The notes under the pieces: model-generated
Databases searched by the model: none
What the model saw: the letters and a program-made list of their open reading frames with translations, nothing else
Told to the model about the DNA's origin: nothing
Shown here: one piece after another, positions 53,309 through 62,522 of the stretch
How the letters are laid out: the number at the start of each line of letters is the position of its first letter
How positions within the stretch are numbered: position 1 is the stretch's first letter
DNA from: Alistipes sp.
GTDB lineage: Bacteria > Bacteroidota > Bacteroidia > Bacteroidales > Rikenellaceae
Reading direction: 5' to 3'
DNA: 64,000 bases
Assembly (NCBI GenBank): GCA_017547175.1
Contig: JAFYQI010000006.1
Coordinates: forward strand, 62,001-126,000
Translations under genes and position numbers: made by a program

Positions 53309-54757
53309 ATGGCAGATAAAAACGAAAAAGAGATATTGCACGACCTTACGGGCGAGGAGTATAAGTACGGCTTCACGACCGACATCGAGACCGACCTGAT
53401 CGAAAAGGGGCTCTCGGAGGCGGTCGTACGCCTCATCTCCGAGAAGAAGGGTGAGCCGGAATGGATGACCGAGAAGCGTCTGGAGGCCTATCGCTATTGG
53501 CTGACGCTCGAGCACCCCACGTGGGCTCACCTCGAGATCCCCGAGATTGATTTTCAGGATGTGATCTACTACGCTGCCCCGAAGCCCAAGAAGCAGCTAG
53601 GCTCGATGGACGAGGTGGATCCCGAACTCAAGCGTACCTTCGACAAGTTGGGTATTCCGCTCGAGGAGCAGATGGCCCTGGCGGGTGTGGCCGTGGATGC
53701 GGTGATGGACTCCGTCTCGGTCAAGACCACCTTCCGCGAGACGCTCAAGGAGAAGGGAATCATCTTCTGCTCGATCTCGGAGGCGATCAAGGAGCACCCC
53801 GAGCTGATCAAAAAGTACCTGGGAAGTGTCGTTCCCTACAAGGATAACTTCTACGCCGCACTTAACGCCGCCGTCTTCTCGGATGGCTCGTTCTGCTACA
53901 TCCCCAAGGGAGTGCGTTGCCCGATGGAGCTCTCGACCTACTTCCGCATCAATGCGGCAGGTACGGGTCAGTTTGAGCGTACGTTGATTGTGGCCGACGA
54001 GGGATCGTACGTAAGCTACCTGGAGGGTTGCACCGCCCCACAGCGTGACGAGAACCAGCTCCATGCCGCCGTGGTGGAGATTGTCGTGGAGAAGGATGCC
54101 GAGGTGAAGTACTCGACCGTGCAGAACTGGTACCCGGGCGATAAGGAGGGTAAGGGTGGTGTCTATAACTTTGTCACCAAACGAGGTCTGTGCCGTGAGA
54201 ACGGCCGTCTTTCGTGGACGCAGGTGGAGACCGGCTCGGCCATCACGTGGAAATACCCAAGCTGTGTGCTGCTGGGCGACAATGCCGTGGGTGAGTTCTA
54301 CTCGGTGGCCATGACCAACAACTTCCAGCAGGCCGACACGGGTACGAAGATGATCCACATCGGCAAGAATACCCGCTCGCGCATCGTCTCGAAGGGTATC
54401 TCGGCTGGTCAGAGCCAAAACGCCTATCGCGGTCTGGTGCGTGTGAATCCGGGTGCGGATAATGCCCGCAACTATTCGCAGTGCGACTCGCTGCTGATTG
54501 GCGATCGTTGTGGTGCCCACACCTTCCCCGTGGTGGATTGCCGCAACCGTACCGCCATCCTGGAGCACGAGGCAACCACCTCGAAGATCTCGGACGACCA
54601 GCTCTTCTACTGCAATCAGCGTGGTCTGACGACCGAGGATGCCGTGGGTTTGATCGTCAATGGCTATGCCCGCGAGGTGCTGGCCAAACTGCCGATGGAG
54701 TTTGCCGTCGAGGCACAGAAGCTCCTGGCTTTGCAGTTGGAAGGAAGTGTAGGATAA
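53309..54757 (+). CDS. sufB: Fe-S cluster assembly protein SufB
   Basis: Core of the SufBC2D scaffold that builds Fe-S clusters in the cytoplasm. 482 aa, normal. The opening [23 protein letters not shown], the beta-helix core and the C-terminal block [34 protein letters not shown] are diagnostic. The Cys/Glu residues near [13 protein letters not shown], used for sulfur/iron transfer in SufB, are in place. First gene of sufBCDS. Confidence 0.97.
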   Translation: MADKNEKEILHDLTGEEYKYGFTTDIETDLIEKGLSEAVVRLISEKKGEPEWMTEKRLEAYRYWLTLEHPTWAHLEIPEIDFQDVIYYAAPKPKKQLGSMDEVDPELKRTFDKLGIPLEEQMALAGVAVDAVMDSVSVKTTFRETLKEKGIIFCSISEAIKEHPELIKKYLGSVVPYKDNFYAALNAAVFSDGSFCYIPKGVRCPMELSTYFRINAAGTGQFERTLIVADEGSYVSYLEGCTAPQRDENQLHAAVVEIVVEKDAEVKYSTVQNWYPGDKEGKGGVYNFVTKRGLCRENGRLSWTQVETGSAITWKYPSCVLLGDNAVGEFYSVAMTNNFQQADTGTKMIHIGKNTRSRIVSKGISAGQSQNAYRGLVRVNPGADNARNYSQCDSLLIGDRCGAHTFPVVDCRNRTAILEHEATTSKISDDQLFYCNQRGLTTEDAVGLIVNGYAREVLAKLPMEFAVEAQKLLALQLEGSVG

Positions 54758-54773
54758 AAAATAGACAAAAGAT

Positions 54774-55526
54774 ATGTTGAAAGTTAAGAATTTACACGCA
54801 TCGGTCGAGGGTAAGGAGATTCTGCGCGGAATCAACTTCGAGGTTAAACCGGGCGAGGTGCACGCCATCATGGGTCCCAACGGATCGGGTAAATCGACCT
54901 TGGCGTCGGTGTTGGCAGGTAACGAGAAATTTACGGTCACCGAAGGTGAGGTGGAGTTTGAGGGCAAGAACCTGCTCGATCTCTCGATCGAAGATCGTGC
55001 CCGCATGGGACTCTTCCTCGGCTTCCAGTATCCGGTCGAGATTCCGGGTGTGACGATGGCCAACTTCATGAAGATTGCCGTCAACGAGCAGCGCAAGTTC
55101 CGTGGTGAGGAGCCCCTCACGGCTGCCGAGTACCTGAAGATGATGCGCGAAAAGGCGCAGATCGTCGAGCTCGATACGAAGCTCACGTCGCGTGCCGTAA
55201 ACGAGGGCTTCTCGGGTGGTGAGAAGAAGAAGAACGAGATCTTCCAGATGGCGATGCTCGATCCGAAACTGGCGATCCTCGACGAGACCGACTCGGGACT
55301 CGATATCGACGCCCTGCGCATCGTGGCTACGGGTGTGACGAAGCTCCACACGGCCGAGAATGCCACGGTGGTCATTACCCACTATCAGCGTCTGCTGGAC
55401 TACATCGTCCCCGACTATGTGCATGTGCTCTATAAGGGCCGCATCATCTACACGGGTGATAGGACCTTGGCGCTGAAACTCGAAAAGGAGGGTTACGATT
55501 GGTTGATTAACGATAGCAACGAGTAG
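54774..55526 (+). CDS. sufC: Fe-S cluster assembly ATPase SufC
   Basis: ABC-type ATPase of the SufBCD complex, not a transporter. 250 aa. Walker A GPNGSGKST, Q-loop FQYPVEIPG, ABC signature FSGGEKKKNEI (the SufC form), Walker B LAILDETDSGLD and the H-loop VVITHYQRLL. Sixteen bases after sufB and four before sufD. Confidence 0.98.
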   Translation: MLKVKNLHASVEGKEILRGINFEVKPGEVHAIMGPNGSGKSTLASVLAGNEKFTVTEGEVEFEGKNLLDLSIEDRARMGLFLGFQYPVEIPGVTMANFMKIAVNEQRKFRGEEPLTAAEYLKMMREKAQIVELDTKLTSRAVNEGFSGGEKKKNEIFQMAMLDPKLAILDETDSGLDIDALRIVATGVTKLHTAENATVVITHYQRLLDYIVPDYVHVLYKGRIIYTGDRTLALKLEKEGYDWLINDSNE

Positions 55527-55529
55527 AGG

Positions 55530-56345
55530 ATGGAGCTGCGTGATTTGATACGCGAAATGGTGCCGGTGAAGGAGTCGCTGACCCTTACCGCCTCCGGTGA
55601 GCGTCCCTATGTGGCTGTCGATGCCGCACATTTGACGGTGGTTGTCGAGGCGGGGGTGGATGCCCACTTGGTGGTGCTGCACCAGGAGCCGAAGAGCGCC
55701 GAGGTGACGATTCGCCTTGCCGAGGGTGCATCGCTGACCGTGAACGAACTCTTCCTGGCTGAGGCCTTTGCATCGGTGACGGTTGCCCAGGGGGCTTCGA
55801 GCCGTCTGAAGCTGACCGCTGTGGAGTTGGGGTCGGCCAATGCCTCCTATACGATTGATCTGGCGGGTCGTGATGCCGAGAGTGAGGTCAATGGTGTCTT
55901 TCTCACCGCCGATGGCGAGCATGCCCGTCTGGCGATTCGCACCAACCACCTCTCAGCCGACTGTCGCAGTCGCTCGATTGCACGCGGAGTGGCCGGTGGA
56001 CGATCGGTCGGTGAGTTCGAAGGTATGGTCTATGTGGCCAAAGATGCCCAGCGCACCGATGCCGAGCAGCAGAACCGCAACTTGTTGCTCTCGGACGTGG
56101 CCCGCATCGAGACCAAACCGCAGTTGGAGATCTATGCTGATGATGTGAAGTGTTCGCACGGAGCAACGGTCGGACAGATGGACCAGGAGGCGATCTACTA
56201 CATGCGCCAGCGTGGCTTGGATGAGCCGCAGGCACGCCGTCTGCAGATTGCAGGCTTTGTGGGGGATCTGGTACTGCACTGCAACGAGGATCGTCTGTGT
56301 GAGGCGGTATCGGCCCTTTTGGAACAGAAACTCAGTAAGATGTAA
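55530..56345 (+). CDS. sufD: Fe-S cluster assembly protein SufD, short form
   Basis: Partner of SufB in the scaffold. Only 271 aa, against roughly 420-450 in most SufD: the N-terminal helical domain is missing and the protein begins almost at the beta-helix. The functional C terminus is intact, with KCSHGATVGQMD (the His corresponds to the iron-related His360 of E. coli SufD) and YYMRQRGLDEPQARRLQIAGF. No frameshift is apparent and no lost N-terminal frame lies upstream, since the sufC stop is three bases before. So this seems a natural short form. Confidence 0.93.
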   Translation: MELRDLIREMVPVKESLTLTASGERPYVAVDAAHLTVVVEAGVDAHLVVLHQEPKSAEVTIRLAEGASLTVNELFLAEAFASVTVAQGASSRLKLTAVELGSANASYTIDLAGRDAESEVNGVFLTADGEHARLAIRTNHLSADCRSRSIARGVAGGRSVGEFEGMVYVAKDAQRTDAEQQNRNLLLSDVARIETKPQLEIYADDVKCSHGATVGQMDQEAIYYMRQRGLDEPQARRLQIAGFVGDLVLHCNEDRLCEAVSALLEQKLSKM

Positions 56346-56348
56346 ACC

Positions 56349-57569
56349 ATGTTCGACGTCGAAACCATACGTGGCGAGTTCCCGATTCTGGAGCGTGAGG
56401 TCTATGGGCGCAAGCTCATCTACCTCGATAGTGGCGCAACGGCGCAGAAGCCCGAGGCGGTCATCCGCACGGTCGATCGCCTGCATCGTGAACTGAATGC
56501 CAATATCCACCGTGGGGTACACTACCTCTCGGAGCAGGCAACCGAACTATACGAGGAGGCGCGTCAGGAGGTGGCCCGCTTCATCGGTGCCGCCGAGAAG
56601 GAGGAGGTGGTCTTTACGGCAGGTGCTACCGCTTCGATCAACCTAGTGGCTTACGCCTGGAGCGAGCGTTTCCTCGAGGCGGGGGATAATATCCTCGTCA
56701 GCGAACTGGAACACCACTCGAACATCGTCCCCTGGCAGTTGGCCGCTGAGCGCAAAGGGGCCGAGATTCGTGTCTTGCCCTTCGACGAGGAGGGACGCCT
56801 CAAGGTGGAACTTCTGCCCGAATTGTTGGACAATCGCACGAAAATGGTTGCCGTCACGCAGGCATCAAATACGTTGGGTACACGTCCCGACCTGAAACTG
56901 ATCATCGAGGCGGCTCATGCCGTGGGTGCTGTGGTGCTGGTTGATGGTTGCCAGGGCGTGGTACATGGTGGGGTAGATGTCCGGACCCTCGATTGCGACT
57001 TCTACGCCTTCTCGGGACACAAACTCTATGGCCCGACGGGTATCGGTGTGCTCTATGGCAAACGAGCCCTTTTGGAGGCGATGCCCCCCTTCATGGGTGG
57101 TGGCGACATGGTTGATCGTGTCTCGTTCGAAAAAACGACCTATGCACCCGTGCCGCTTAAGTTTGAGGCGGGTACGGCCAACTATATCGGCGCTATCGGC
57201 TTGGCCGAGGCGATTCGCTTCCTCCGCACACTCGATTTGGAGGCGGTCGAAGCCTATGAGCAGGAATTGCTCCGCCATGCGACCGAGGCGCTGCAGCAGA
57301 TTGAGGGGTTACGCATCTACGGCACCACGGCCGATAAGTGCGCCATTCTCTCGTTTAATGTCGAGGGGGTACATGCCTACGACCTGGGTATGATCCTCGA
57401 TAAACTCGGCATTGCAGTCCGTACCGGTCAGCATTGTGCCGAGCCGGTGATGAAGCACTACGGTGTGCAGGGTATGTGTCGTGCCTCGTTGGCCCTCTAC
57501 AATACGCGGGAGGAGATCGACGCCTTCGTAAAGGGCGTGGCGCGTGCCGTACGCATGCTGAGAGGGTAG
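56349..57569 (+). CDS. sufS: Cysteine desulfurase SufS (class II)
   Basis: PLP enzyme that delivers sulfur to SufB. 406 aa. Schiff-base lysine Lys225 in SGHKLYGPTG; active-site Cys363 in RTGQHCAEPVM; the adjacent VQGMCRASLALYNT is also typical. SufE or SufU is not in the window, so the sulfur acceptor is encoded elsewhere. The 123 bases after its stop hold no feature I can identify. Confidence 0.97.
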   Translation: MFDVETIRGEFPILEREVYGRKLIYLDSGATAQKPEAVIRTVDRLHRELNANIHRGVHYLSEQATELYEEARQEVARFIGAAEKEEVVFTAGATASINLVAYAWSERFLEAGDNILVSELEHHSNIVPWQLAAERKGAEIRVLPFDEEGRLKVELLPELLDNRTKMVAVTQASNTLGTRPDLKLIIEAAHAVGAVVLVDGCQGVVHGGVDVRTLDCDFYAFSGHKLYGPTGIGVLYGKRALLEAMPPFMGGGDMVDRVSFEKTTYAPVPLKFEAGTANYIGAIGLAEAIRFLRTLDLEAVEAYEQELLRHATEALQQIEGLRIYGTTADKCAILSFNVEGVHAYDLGMILDKLGIAVRTGQHCAEPVMKHYGVQGMCRASLALYNTREEIDAFVKGVARAVRMLRG

Positions 57570-57692
57570 TGTAGCGCATGGCGAGTCGAGTCTTTTGGCC
57601 GACTGCGTACGTAAGCCTGCATACCTCGATGTCGCCCTTGCCGAGAGCGACTACCAACAGAAGTAAGAAACCGAAAAAAGCAACATAGAAGG

Positions 57693-58370
57693 ATGTTTAT
57701 CGTACTCGAAGGTTTGGACGGAGCGGGTAAATCGACCCAGATCAAACGTCTGACGCAGCTCTTTGAAGCACAGGGTCGCGCTTGTGCCTACCTCCATTTT
57801 CCCCGTTTCGATGCCCCCGTATATGGCGAGTTGATTGCTCGTTTTCTGCGTGGTGAATTTGGATCGGCCGCGGAGGTGGATCCCTACCTGGTGGCCTTGA
57901 TCTATGCCGGTGATCGTGCCGATGCAGCTGCGATGATCCGCCGTTGGCTCGACGAGGGCAAGGTGGTGATTTTGGATCGTTATGTCTATTCGAATATCGG
58001 CTACCAATGTGCCAAGCTCGAGGCGGGCGAGGAGCGTGATCGACTCATGCAGTGGATTCTCGATCTGGAGTTCGACTACCACCAGATTCCGCGTCCCGAT
58101 CTCTCGCTCTTTCTCGATGTTCCCTTCTCGTTCACGGCGCGCAAGCTGACCGAGCAGCGCGAAGGTGACGATCGCGATTACCTGCAAGGTGGTAAGGATA
58201 TCCACGAGGCATCGCTCACGCTGCAGCAGCGCGTGCGTGAGGTCTATCTGGCTACGGCCGAGCGTGATGCCCATCTGCAGGTGGTCGATTGCAGCAATAG
58301 CACGGGCGAAATGGCAACTCCTGATGAGATCTTTGCCCGCATTGAAGAACTACTTAAACCCCTCTTGTAG
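57693..58370 (+). CDS. tmk: Thymidylate kinase
   Basis: Phosphorylates dTMP to dTDP. 225 aa. P-loop EGLDGAGKST (7-16), DR[YH] motif ILDRYVYSN, and a LID region without the basic E. coli-type stretch (TEQREGDDRDYLQGG). The next gene starts two bases after its stop. Confidence 0.93.
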   Translation: MFIVLEGLDGAGKSTQIKRLTQLFEAQGRACAYLHFPRFDAPVYGELIARFLRGEFGSAAEVDPYLVALIYAGDRADAAAMIRRWLDEGKVVILDRYVYSNIGYQCAKLEAGEERDRLMQWILDLEFDYHQIPRPDLSLFLDVPFSFTARKLTEQREGDDRDYLQGGKDIHEASLTLQQRVREVYLATAERDAHLQVVDCSNSTGEMATPDEIFARIEELLKPLL

Positions 58371-58371
58371 C

Positions 58372-59514
58372 ATGCTCAATCAGCGCCTGTTTAGCCGCCA
58401 ACGCCTCTTCAAGAACCTGGCCCATCTGTGTCGTACGATCCTGGCCATCACCTTCATCTTTTCGGGTGTGGTCAAGACGGTCGATCCTTGGGGTACGGCC
58501 CTCAAGGTGAGCGAGTACCTCACCATCTACGGCTGGGATTCGTTGCAGGGCTATGTGATGCCCTTCTCGATCTGGATGTGCGGTGCCGAGCTGATGATGG
58601 GTCTGATGCTCCTGTTCAAGGTGCGTATCCGCCTCGTTTCGATCTTTGCCGTCTGCTCGATGCTCATCTTTACGGTGATTACATTCCTCAGCGCTACGGT
58701 GCTCCCGGTGGAGGATTGCGGCTGCTTTGGCGAGGCGATGAAACTTACCCCCTGGCTGACCTTCTTCAAGAACCTGGCGCTGCTGCCTTTGGCTTTGGTC
58801 GTGTGGTGGCGCTATCGTCGCGACCGCATCTTCTCGTTCTCGAAACTCGAGTTGATGTGTGCTGCCATCTTCTTCTCGGTGGCCATGGGCTTGGGTATCT
58901 ATTGCTACTACCACCTGCCGGTAATCGACTTTTTGCCCTACAAGGTGGGTGTGCATATTGCCGATGCGATGCAGGAGGAGCAGCGTGCACAAGATGAGGA
59001 GGTGGAGACCGTGTTGGTCTATCGTAACCTGAAAAATGGTCGTATAAAGGAGTTCCAGCTCGACGATACCGAGTGGCAGGATGAATCGAAGTGGGAGTGG
59101 GTGGATACCCGCATTGAGAGTGATAAAAATGTGGTCAAGGCCCTCATCAGCGAGTTTGCTCTCCACAACGCCGAGGGGGATGCCACCGAAGAGGTGCTTG
59201 CCACCAAGGGACGACTCTATATGCTCTGCCTGACGCGCCTGGATCGCATCCCCAACCCCTGTGAAGAGCGACTCATCGCCTTGACACATGAAGCACTGAA
59301 AAGGGGCGAGTCTGTGATCTGCCTGACCCCCGATCCCCTCTACGACCGCATGTCGCTCACGATGGGTGAGGTGGAGATTCCGTGCTACAACATCGATGCC
59401 TCGACAATGAAGACCATGCTGCGTGCCCGTAACGGTGTGGTGGTGCTGGACGATGGTACGATTGTGGCGAAATACAACTGCCGTGATATTCCGACCTCCG
59501 AGCAGATGAAATAA
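58372..59514 (+). CDS. DoxX-family membrane protein with soluble C-terminal domain (BT_3928-like)
   Basis: 380 aa from MLNQRLFSRQRLFKN (ATG 58372). Four membrane helices of the DoxX/MauE type in the first about 150 residues (ILAITFIFSGVVKTVDPWG, IWMCGAELMMGLMLLF, LIFTVITFLSATVLPVEDCGCFG, FFKNLALLPLALVVWW), then a fifth helix (AAIFFSVAMGLGIYCYY). A C-terminal domain of about 170 residues follows on the opposite side. The VEDCGCFGEAM cysteine pair recalls the redox-active Cys of MauE/DoxX-like proteins. A thiol-redox role is inference. Two bases after tmk. Confidence 0.82.
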   Translation: MLNQRLFSRQRLFKNLAHLCRTILAITFIFSGVVKTVDPWGTALKVSEYLTIYGWDSLQGYVMPFSIWMCGAELMMGLMLLFKVRIRLVSIFAVCSMLIFTVITFLSATVLPVEDCGCFGEAMKLTPWLTFFKNLALLPLALVVWWRYRRDRIFSFSKLELMCAAIFFSVAMGLGIYCYYHLPVIDFLPYKVGVHIADAMQEEQRAQDEEVETVLVYRNLKNGRIKEFQLDDTEWQDESKWEWVDTRIESDKNVVKALISEFALHNAEGDATEEVLATKGRLYMLCLTRLDRIPNPCEERLIALTHEALKRGESVICLTPDPLYDRMSLTMGEVEIPCYNIDASTMKTMLRARNGVVVLDDGTIVAKYNCRDIPTSEQMK

Positions 59515-59534
59515 ACCTGAAAAAGAGATCTCTT

Positions 59535-62522
59535 ATGCGAAAAATAGCGTTGCTTGTTCTTGCATCTCTGTTTGCGACGACACTCTCGGCACAACGCCTG
59601 AGCGAAGCCGAGCAGTGGATCGAGCGTGGTCGCCAACTCTACGAGTCGGGTCGTTGGAGCGAGGCGCGTCATGCTTTGCGTGAAGCGCAACAACTCACGT
59701 CGGCCGATTGTGTGGATGATCGTGAGGCGATAGACTATTACCTGGCGGCTTGTGCTGTTGAATTGGGCTCGGAGGATGCAGCGGGTGCTTTGCAGGAATT
59801 TATGCGACGCTATCCGAATTCGACCTTCTCGAACGAGGTGCGTTTTGCCTTGGGCTCTTACTATTGTGCCGAATCGAAGATGGATGAGGCTCGTCGTTAC
59901 TTTTCGCAGTGCAGCTACAAGGCGCTCTCGGCCCACCAAAAGGAGCGTTATGATATTCGTATGGGTTATGTCGCCTTTACCGAGAGCAACTACCGCGAGG
60001 CCTACTCCTATTTCGAGCGCATTGACCCGAAGAGTTCGGTGGCTGACCATGCTACCTATTATAAGAGCTACATTGACTACATCGAGGGACGCAACGATCG
60101 GGCAAAGCGAGGCTTTACGGCCCTTTGCAACTCGTCGGCCTATGGCGAATTGGCCCCTTATTATCTATTGCAGATCGAGTTCCGCGAAGGCAATTATCGG
60201 TATGCGGTTGAGCATGGCGAAGCCCTGGCCGAGAAGGCTGTGCCAGAGCGCAGAGCCGAATTGGAGCGTGTGATGGCTGAGTCGTGGTTCCACCTCGACG
60301 ACTACCGAAAAACCTTGACCCACCTGGACTATTTTGTCGAATCGGGAGGCCGACTCGATCGCGACGGCAACTACCTGCGCGGCTTTTCGCTCTATCGTCT
60401 GACCCGTTTCGAAGAGGCAGTTCCTGCCCTGCGCCAGGCGTGTGGTCCGCAGGATGCATTGACGCAGAATGCCTCGTACCATCTGGCCGATTGTTACCTG
60501 CGTTTGGGTGATAAGGAGCAGGCTCGTCAAGCCTTTGCCATGGCTACGGACGATGCCTTCGACCCCCTGATTGCCGAAGATGCCCTCTTCAATTCGGCCA
60601 AACTGCAATACGAGTTGGGTGGTGGTCTCTTTAATGGAGCGATCAACCTGTTGACCCGCTATCTGAAACAGTATCCGCAATCGAAGCGTTGCGACGAGGC
60701 ACGCACGTTGTTGATTGCAGCCTATTACAATTCACGCGATTACGATGCCGCCTATCGCGCCATTAAGGCGATGCCCGAGGCCGATTCCGAGTTGCGCTCC
60801 ATCTTGCAAAAGATCGCCTACTTCCGAGGCTTGGAGGCCTATCGTTCGGGTAATATCGCAGCAGCGCATGTGGCACTGGCCGAGTCGGCTGCGTTGGGAG
60901 TCTCGCCGCGCTACACGGCATTGAGCCGTTTCTGGCAGGGTGAAATTGCCTATGCCGAAGGGGATTATGTGTCGGCTGCCTCCAAATTTGAGAGCTACCT
61001 CAAGACGGCACCCCGTACCGAGCGCGAGTATGCGTTGGCTTGGTATAACCTGGGTTATTGTCACTTCCAGCGTACTGCCATGTCGGAGGCCGAGCAGGCC
61101 TTCAAACAGTATATTTCGATCGCCACTGCACGCAGCGACTACCGTGGAGATGCGTTGAATCGCCTGGGTGATGCCGCCTATGCGGGCCGCCGTTTCGATG
61201 ATGCCTTGGTGCGCTACAACCAATCGATCGCCCTGGGTGTGGCAGGACGTGACTATGCGGCCTATAAACGAGCCATTACGTTGGGTATTCTAGGACGTAC
61301 GGCGGAGAAGGAGCAGGCCTTGCAGCAGATCGTGCGCGAAGGGGCAGGCAACTACCTCGAAGAGGCACATTACGAATGGGGTCGTACCTGTTTGCAGCAG
61401 GAGAAGTATCGCGAGGGTGCGGCTACACTCGAACGCTTCGTGGCACAATACCCCGCATCACCGCGTTGCGTACAGGCCTATGCCGATCTGGGTTTGGCCT
61501 ACCTCAATTTAGGCGACAAGGCGCGTTCGTTGGTGGCCTACAACCGCGTGGTTGAGTCCTCGCCTCAATCCTCCGAAGCGCGTGAAGCGATGCAGGGTAT
61601 TCGCGATATCTACCTCTCGGATGGTAAGGTGGATGACTATTTTGCCTATGCCGAGCGTATCGGTGTCGAGAGCGATTTGACGGCTATTTCGCGCGATTCG
61701 CTGTCGTTTGCCGCCGCCCAGAAACTCTATTTGGCCGAGGGGCGGGAGGAGGATGCAGCACGTTCGTTGCGCAGTTACCTGAAGAGCTACCCGAAGGGAG
61801 CCTATTGCATCGATGCCCTCTACTACTACGCTTCGTTGTCGCTGAAGGCCGAACAAACGGAGGAAACCATCACGGCACTGAAGGAGCTGACCTCCATGGG
61901 TACGAACCAATATACGGTCGAGTCGCTCAAACAGTTGGCTGTGTTGTGTGTCGATGCGAACCGTTCGAAGGAGGCCGCCGAGGCCTACCGTAAACTCTAT
62001 GAGGTGGTGGTGAATGGGGCCGACCGTGAAGCGGCCATGACGGGTTATGTGCGTCAGACGATTGCTACGGGTGATCGGGAGGCCATAGCGGCTATGGCGG
62101 CCGATGTGGTGAGCCACGATGATGCCGGACAGACGGCGACACGCGAGGCCAAATATGTCTGGGCCGAGCAGATGCGCGAAGAGGGACGTACGGAGGCTGC
62201 CCAGCTTCTCTATAAGCAACTCGTCGATGAGGTGCGGAGCACGGAGGGATCGGCTGCGGCCTATCGCGTGATCGAGTACGATTATACCCACGAAAACGGT
62301 ACGCTCGATCAGATCGAGCAGGCGGTCTTTGCCTATGCCGAGCGTGGTCCGAAGTCCTACTATTTGGCCAAGGCCTATCTGTTGTTGGGTGATCTGTATG
62401 TGAAGAAGGGTGACCTGTTCCAGGCTCGAGCCACCTATCAAAGTGTTGCTGACGGCTACTCGCCCCACGATGACGGTATTGTGGACGAGGCCAAAGCACG
62501 AATCCAAAATTTGAGCGAATGA
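59535..62522 (+). CDS. Large tetratricopeptide-repeat protein (995 aa)
   Basis: Signal peptide (MRKIALLVLASLFATTLSAQ) followed by more than twenty helical-hairpin TPR-like repeats covering the whole protein, for example WIERGRQLYESGRWSEARHA, DKARSLVAYNRVVESSPQSS and YVWAEQMREEGRTEAAQLLYK. No enzymatic domain. It is predicted periplasmic or outer-membrane-associated. The next gene starts inside its stop codon (ATGATGA), so the two products are made together and probably interact. This pair resembles TPR/barrel pairs seen in Bacteroidetes whose job is unknown. Confidence 0.85.
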   Translation: MRKIALLVLASLFATTLSAQRLSEAEQWIERGRQLYESGRWSEARHALREAQQLTSADCVDDREAIDYYLAACAVELGSEDAAGALQEFMRRYPNSTFSNEVRFALGSYYCAESKMDEARRYFSQCSYKALSAHQKERYDIRMGYVAFTESNYREAYSYFERIDPKSSVADHATYYKSYIDYIEGRNDRAKRGFTALCNSSAYGELAPYYLLQIEFREGNYRYAVEHGEALAEKAVPERRAELERVMAESWFHLDDYRKTLTHLDYFVESGGRLDRDGNYLRGFSLYRLTRFEEAVPALRQACGPQDALTQNASYHLADCYLRLGDKEQARQAFAMATDDAFDPLIAEDALFNSAKLQYELGGGLFNGAINLLTRYLKQYPQSKRCDEARTLLIAAYYNSRDYDAAYRAIKAMPEADSELRSILQKIAYFRGLEAYRSGNIAAAHVALAESAALGVSPRYTALSRFWQGEIAYAEGDYVSAASKFESYLKTAPRTEREYALAWYNLGYCHFQRTAMSEAEQAFKQYISIATARSDYRGDALNRLGDAAYAGRRFDDALVRYNQSIALGVAGRDYAAYKRAITLGILGRTAEKEQALQQIVREGAGNYLEEAHYEWGRTCLQQEKYREGAATLERFVAQYPASPRCVQAYADLGLAYLNLGDKARSLVAYNRVVESSPQSSEAREAMQGIRDIYLSDGKVDDYFAYAERIGVESDLTAISRDSLSFAAAQKLYLAEGREEDAARSLRSYLKSYPKGAYCIDALYYYASLSLKAEQTEETITALKELTSMGTNQYTVESLKQLAVLCVDANRSKEAAEAYRKLYEVVVNGADREAAMTGYVRQTIATGDREAIAAMAADVVSHDDAGQTATREAKYVWAEQMREEGRTEAAQLLYKQLVDEVRSTEGSAAAYRVIEYDYTHENGTLDQIEQAVFAYAERGPKSYYLAKAYLLLGDLYVKKGDLFQARATYQSVADGYSPHDDGIVDEAKARIQNLSE

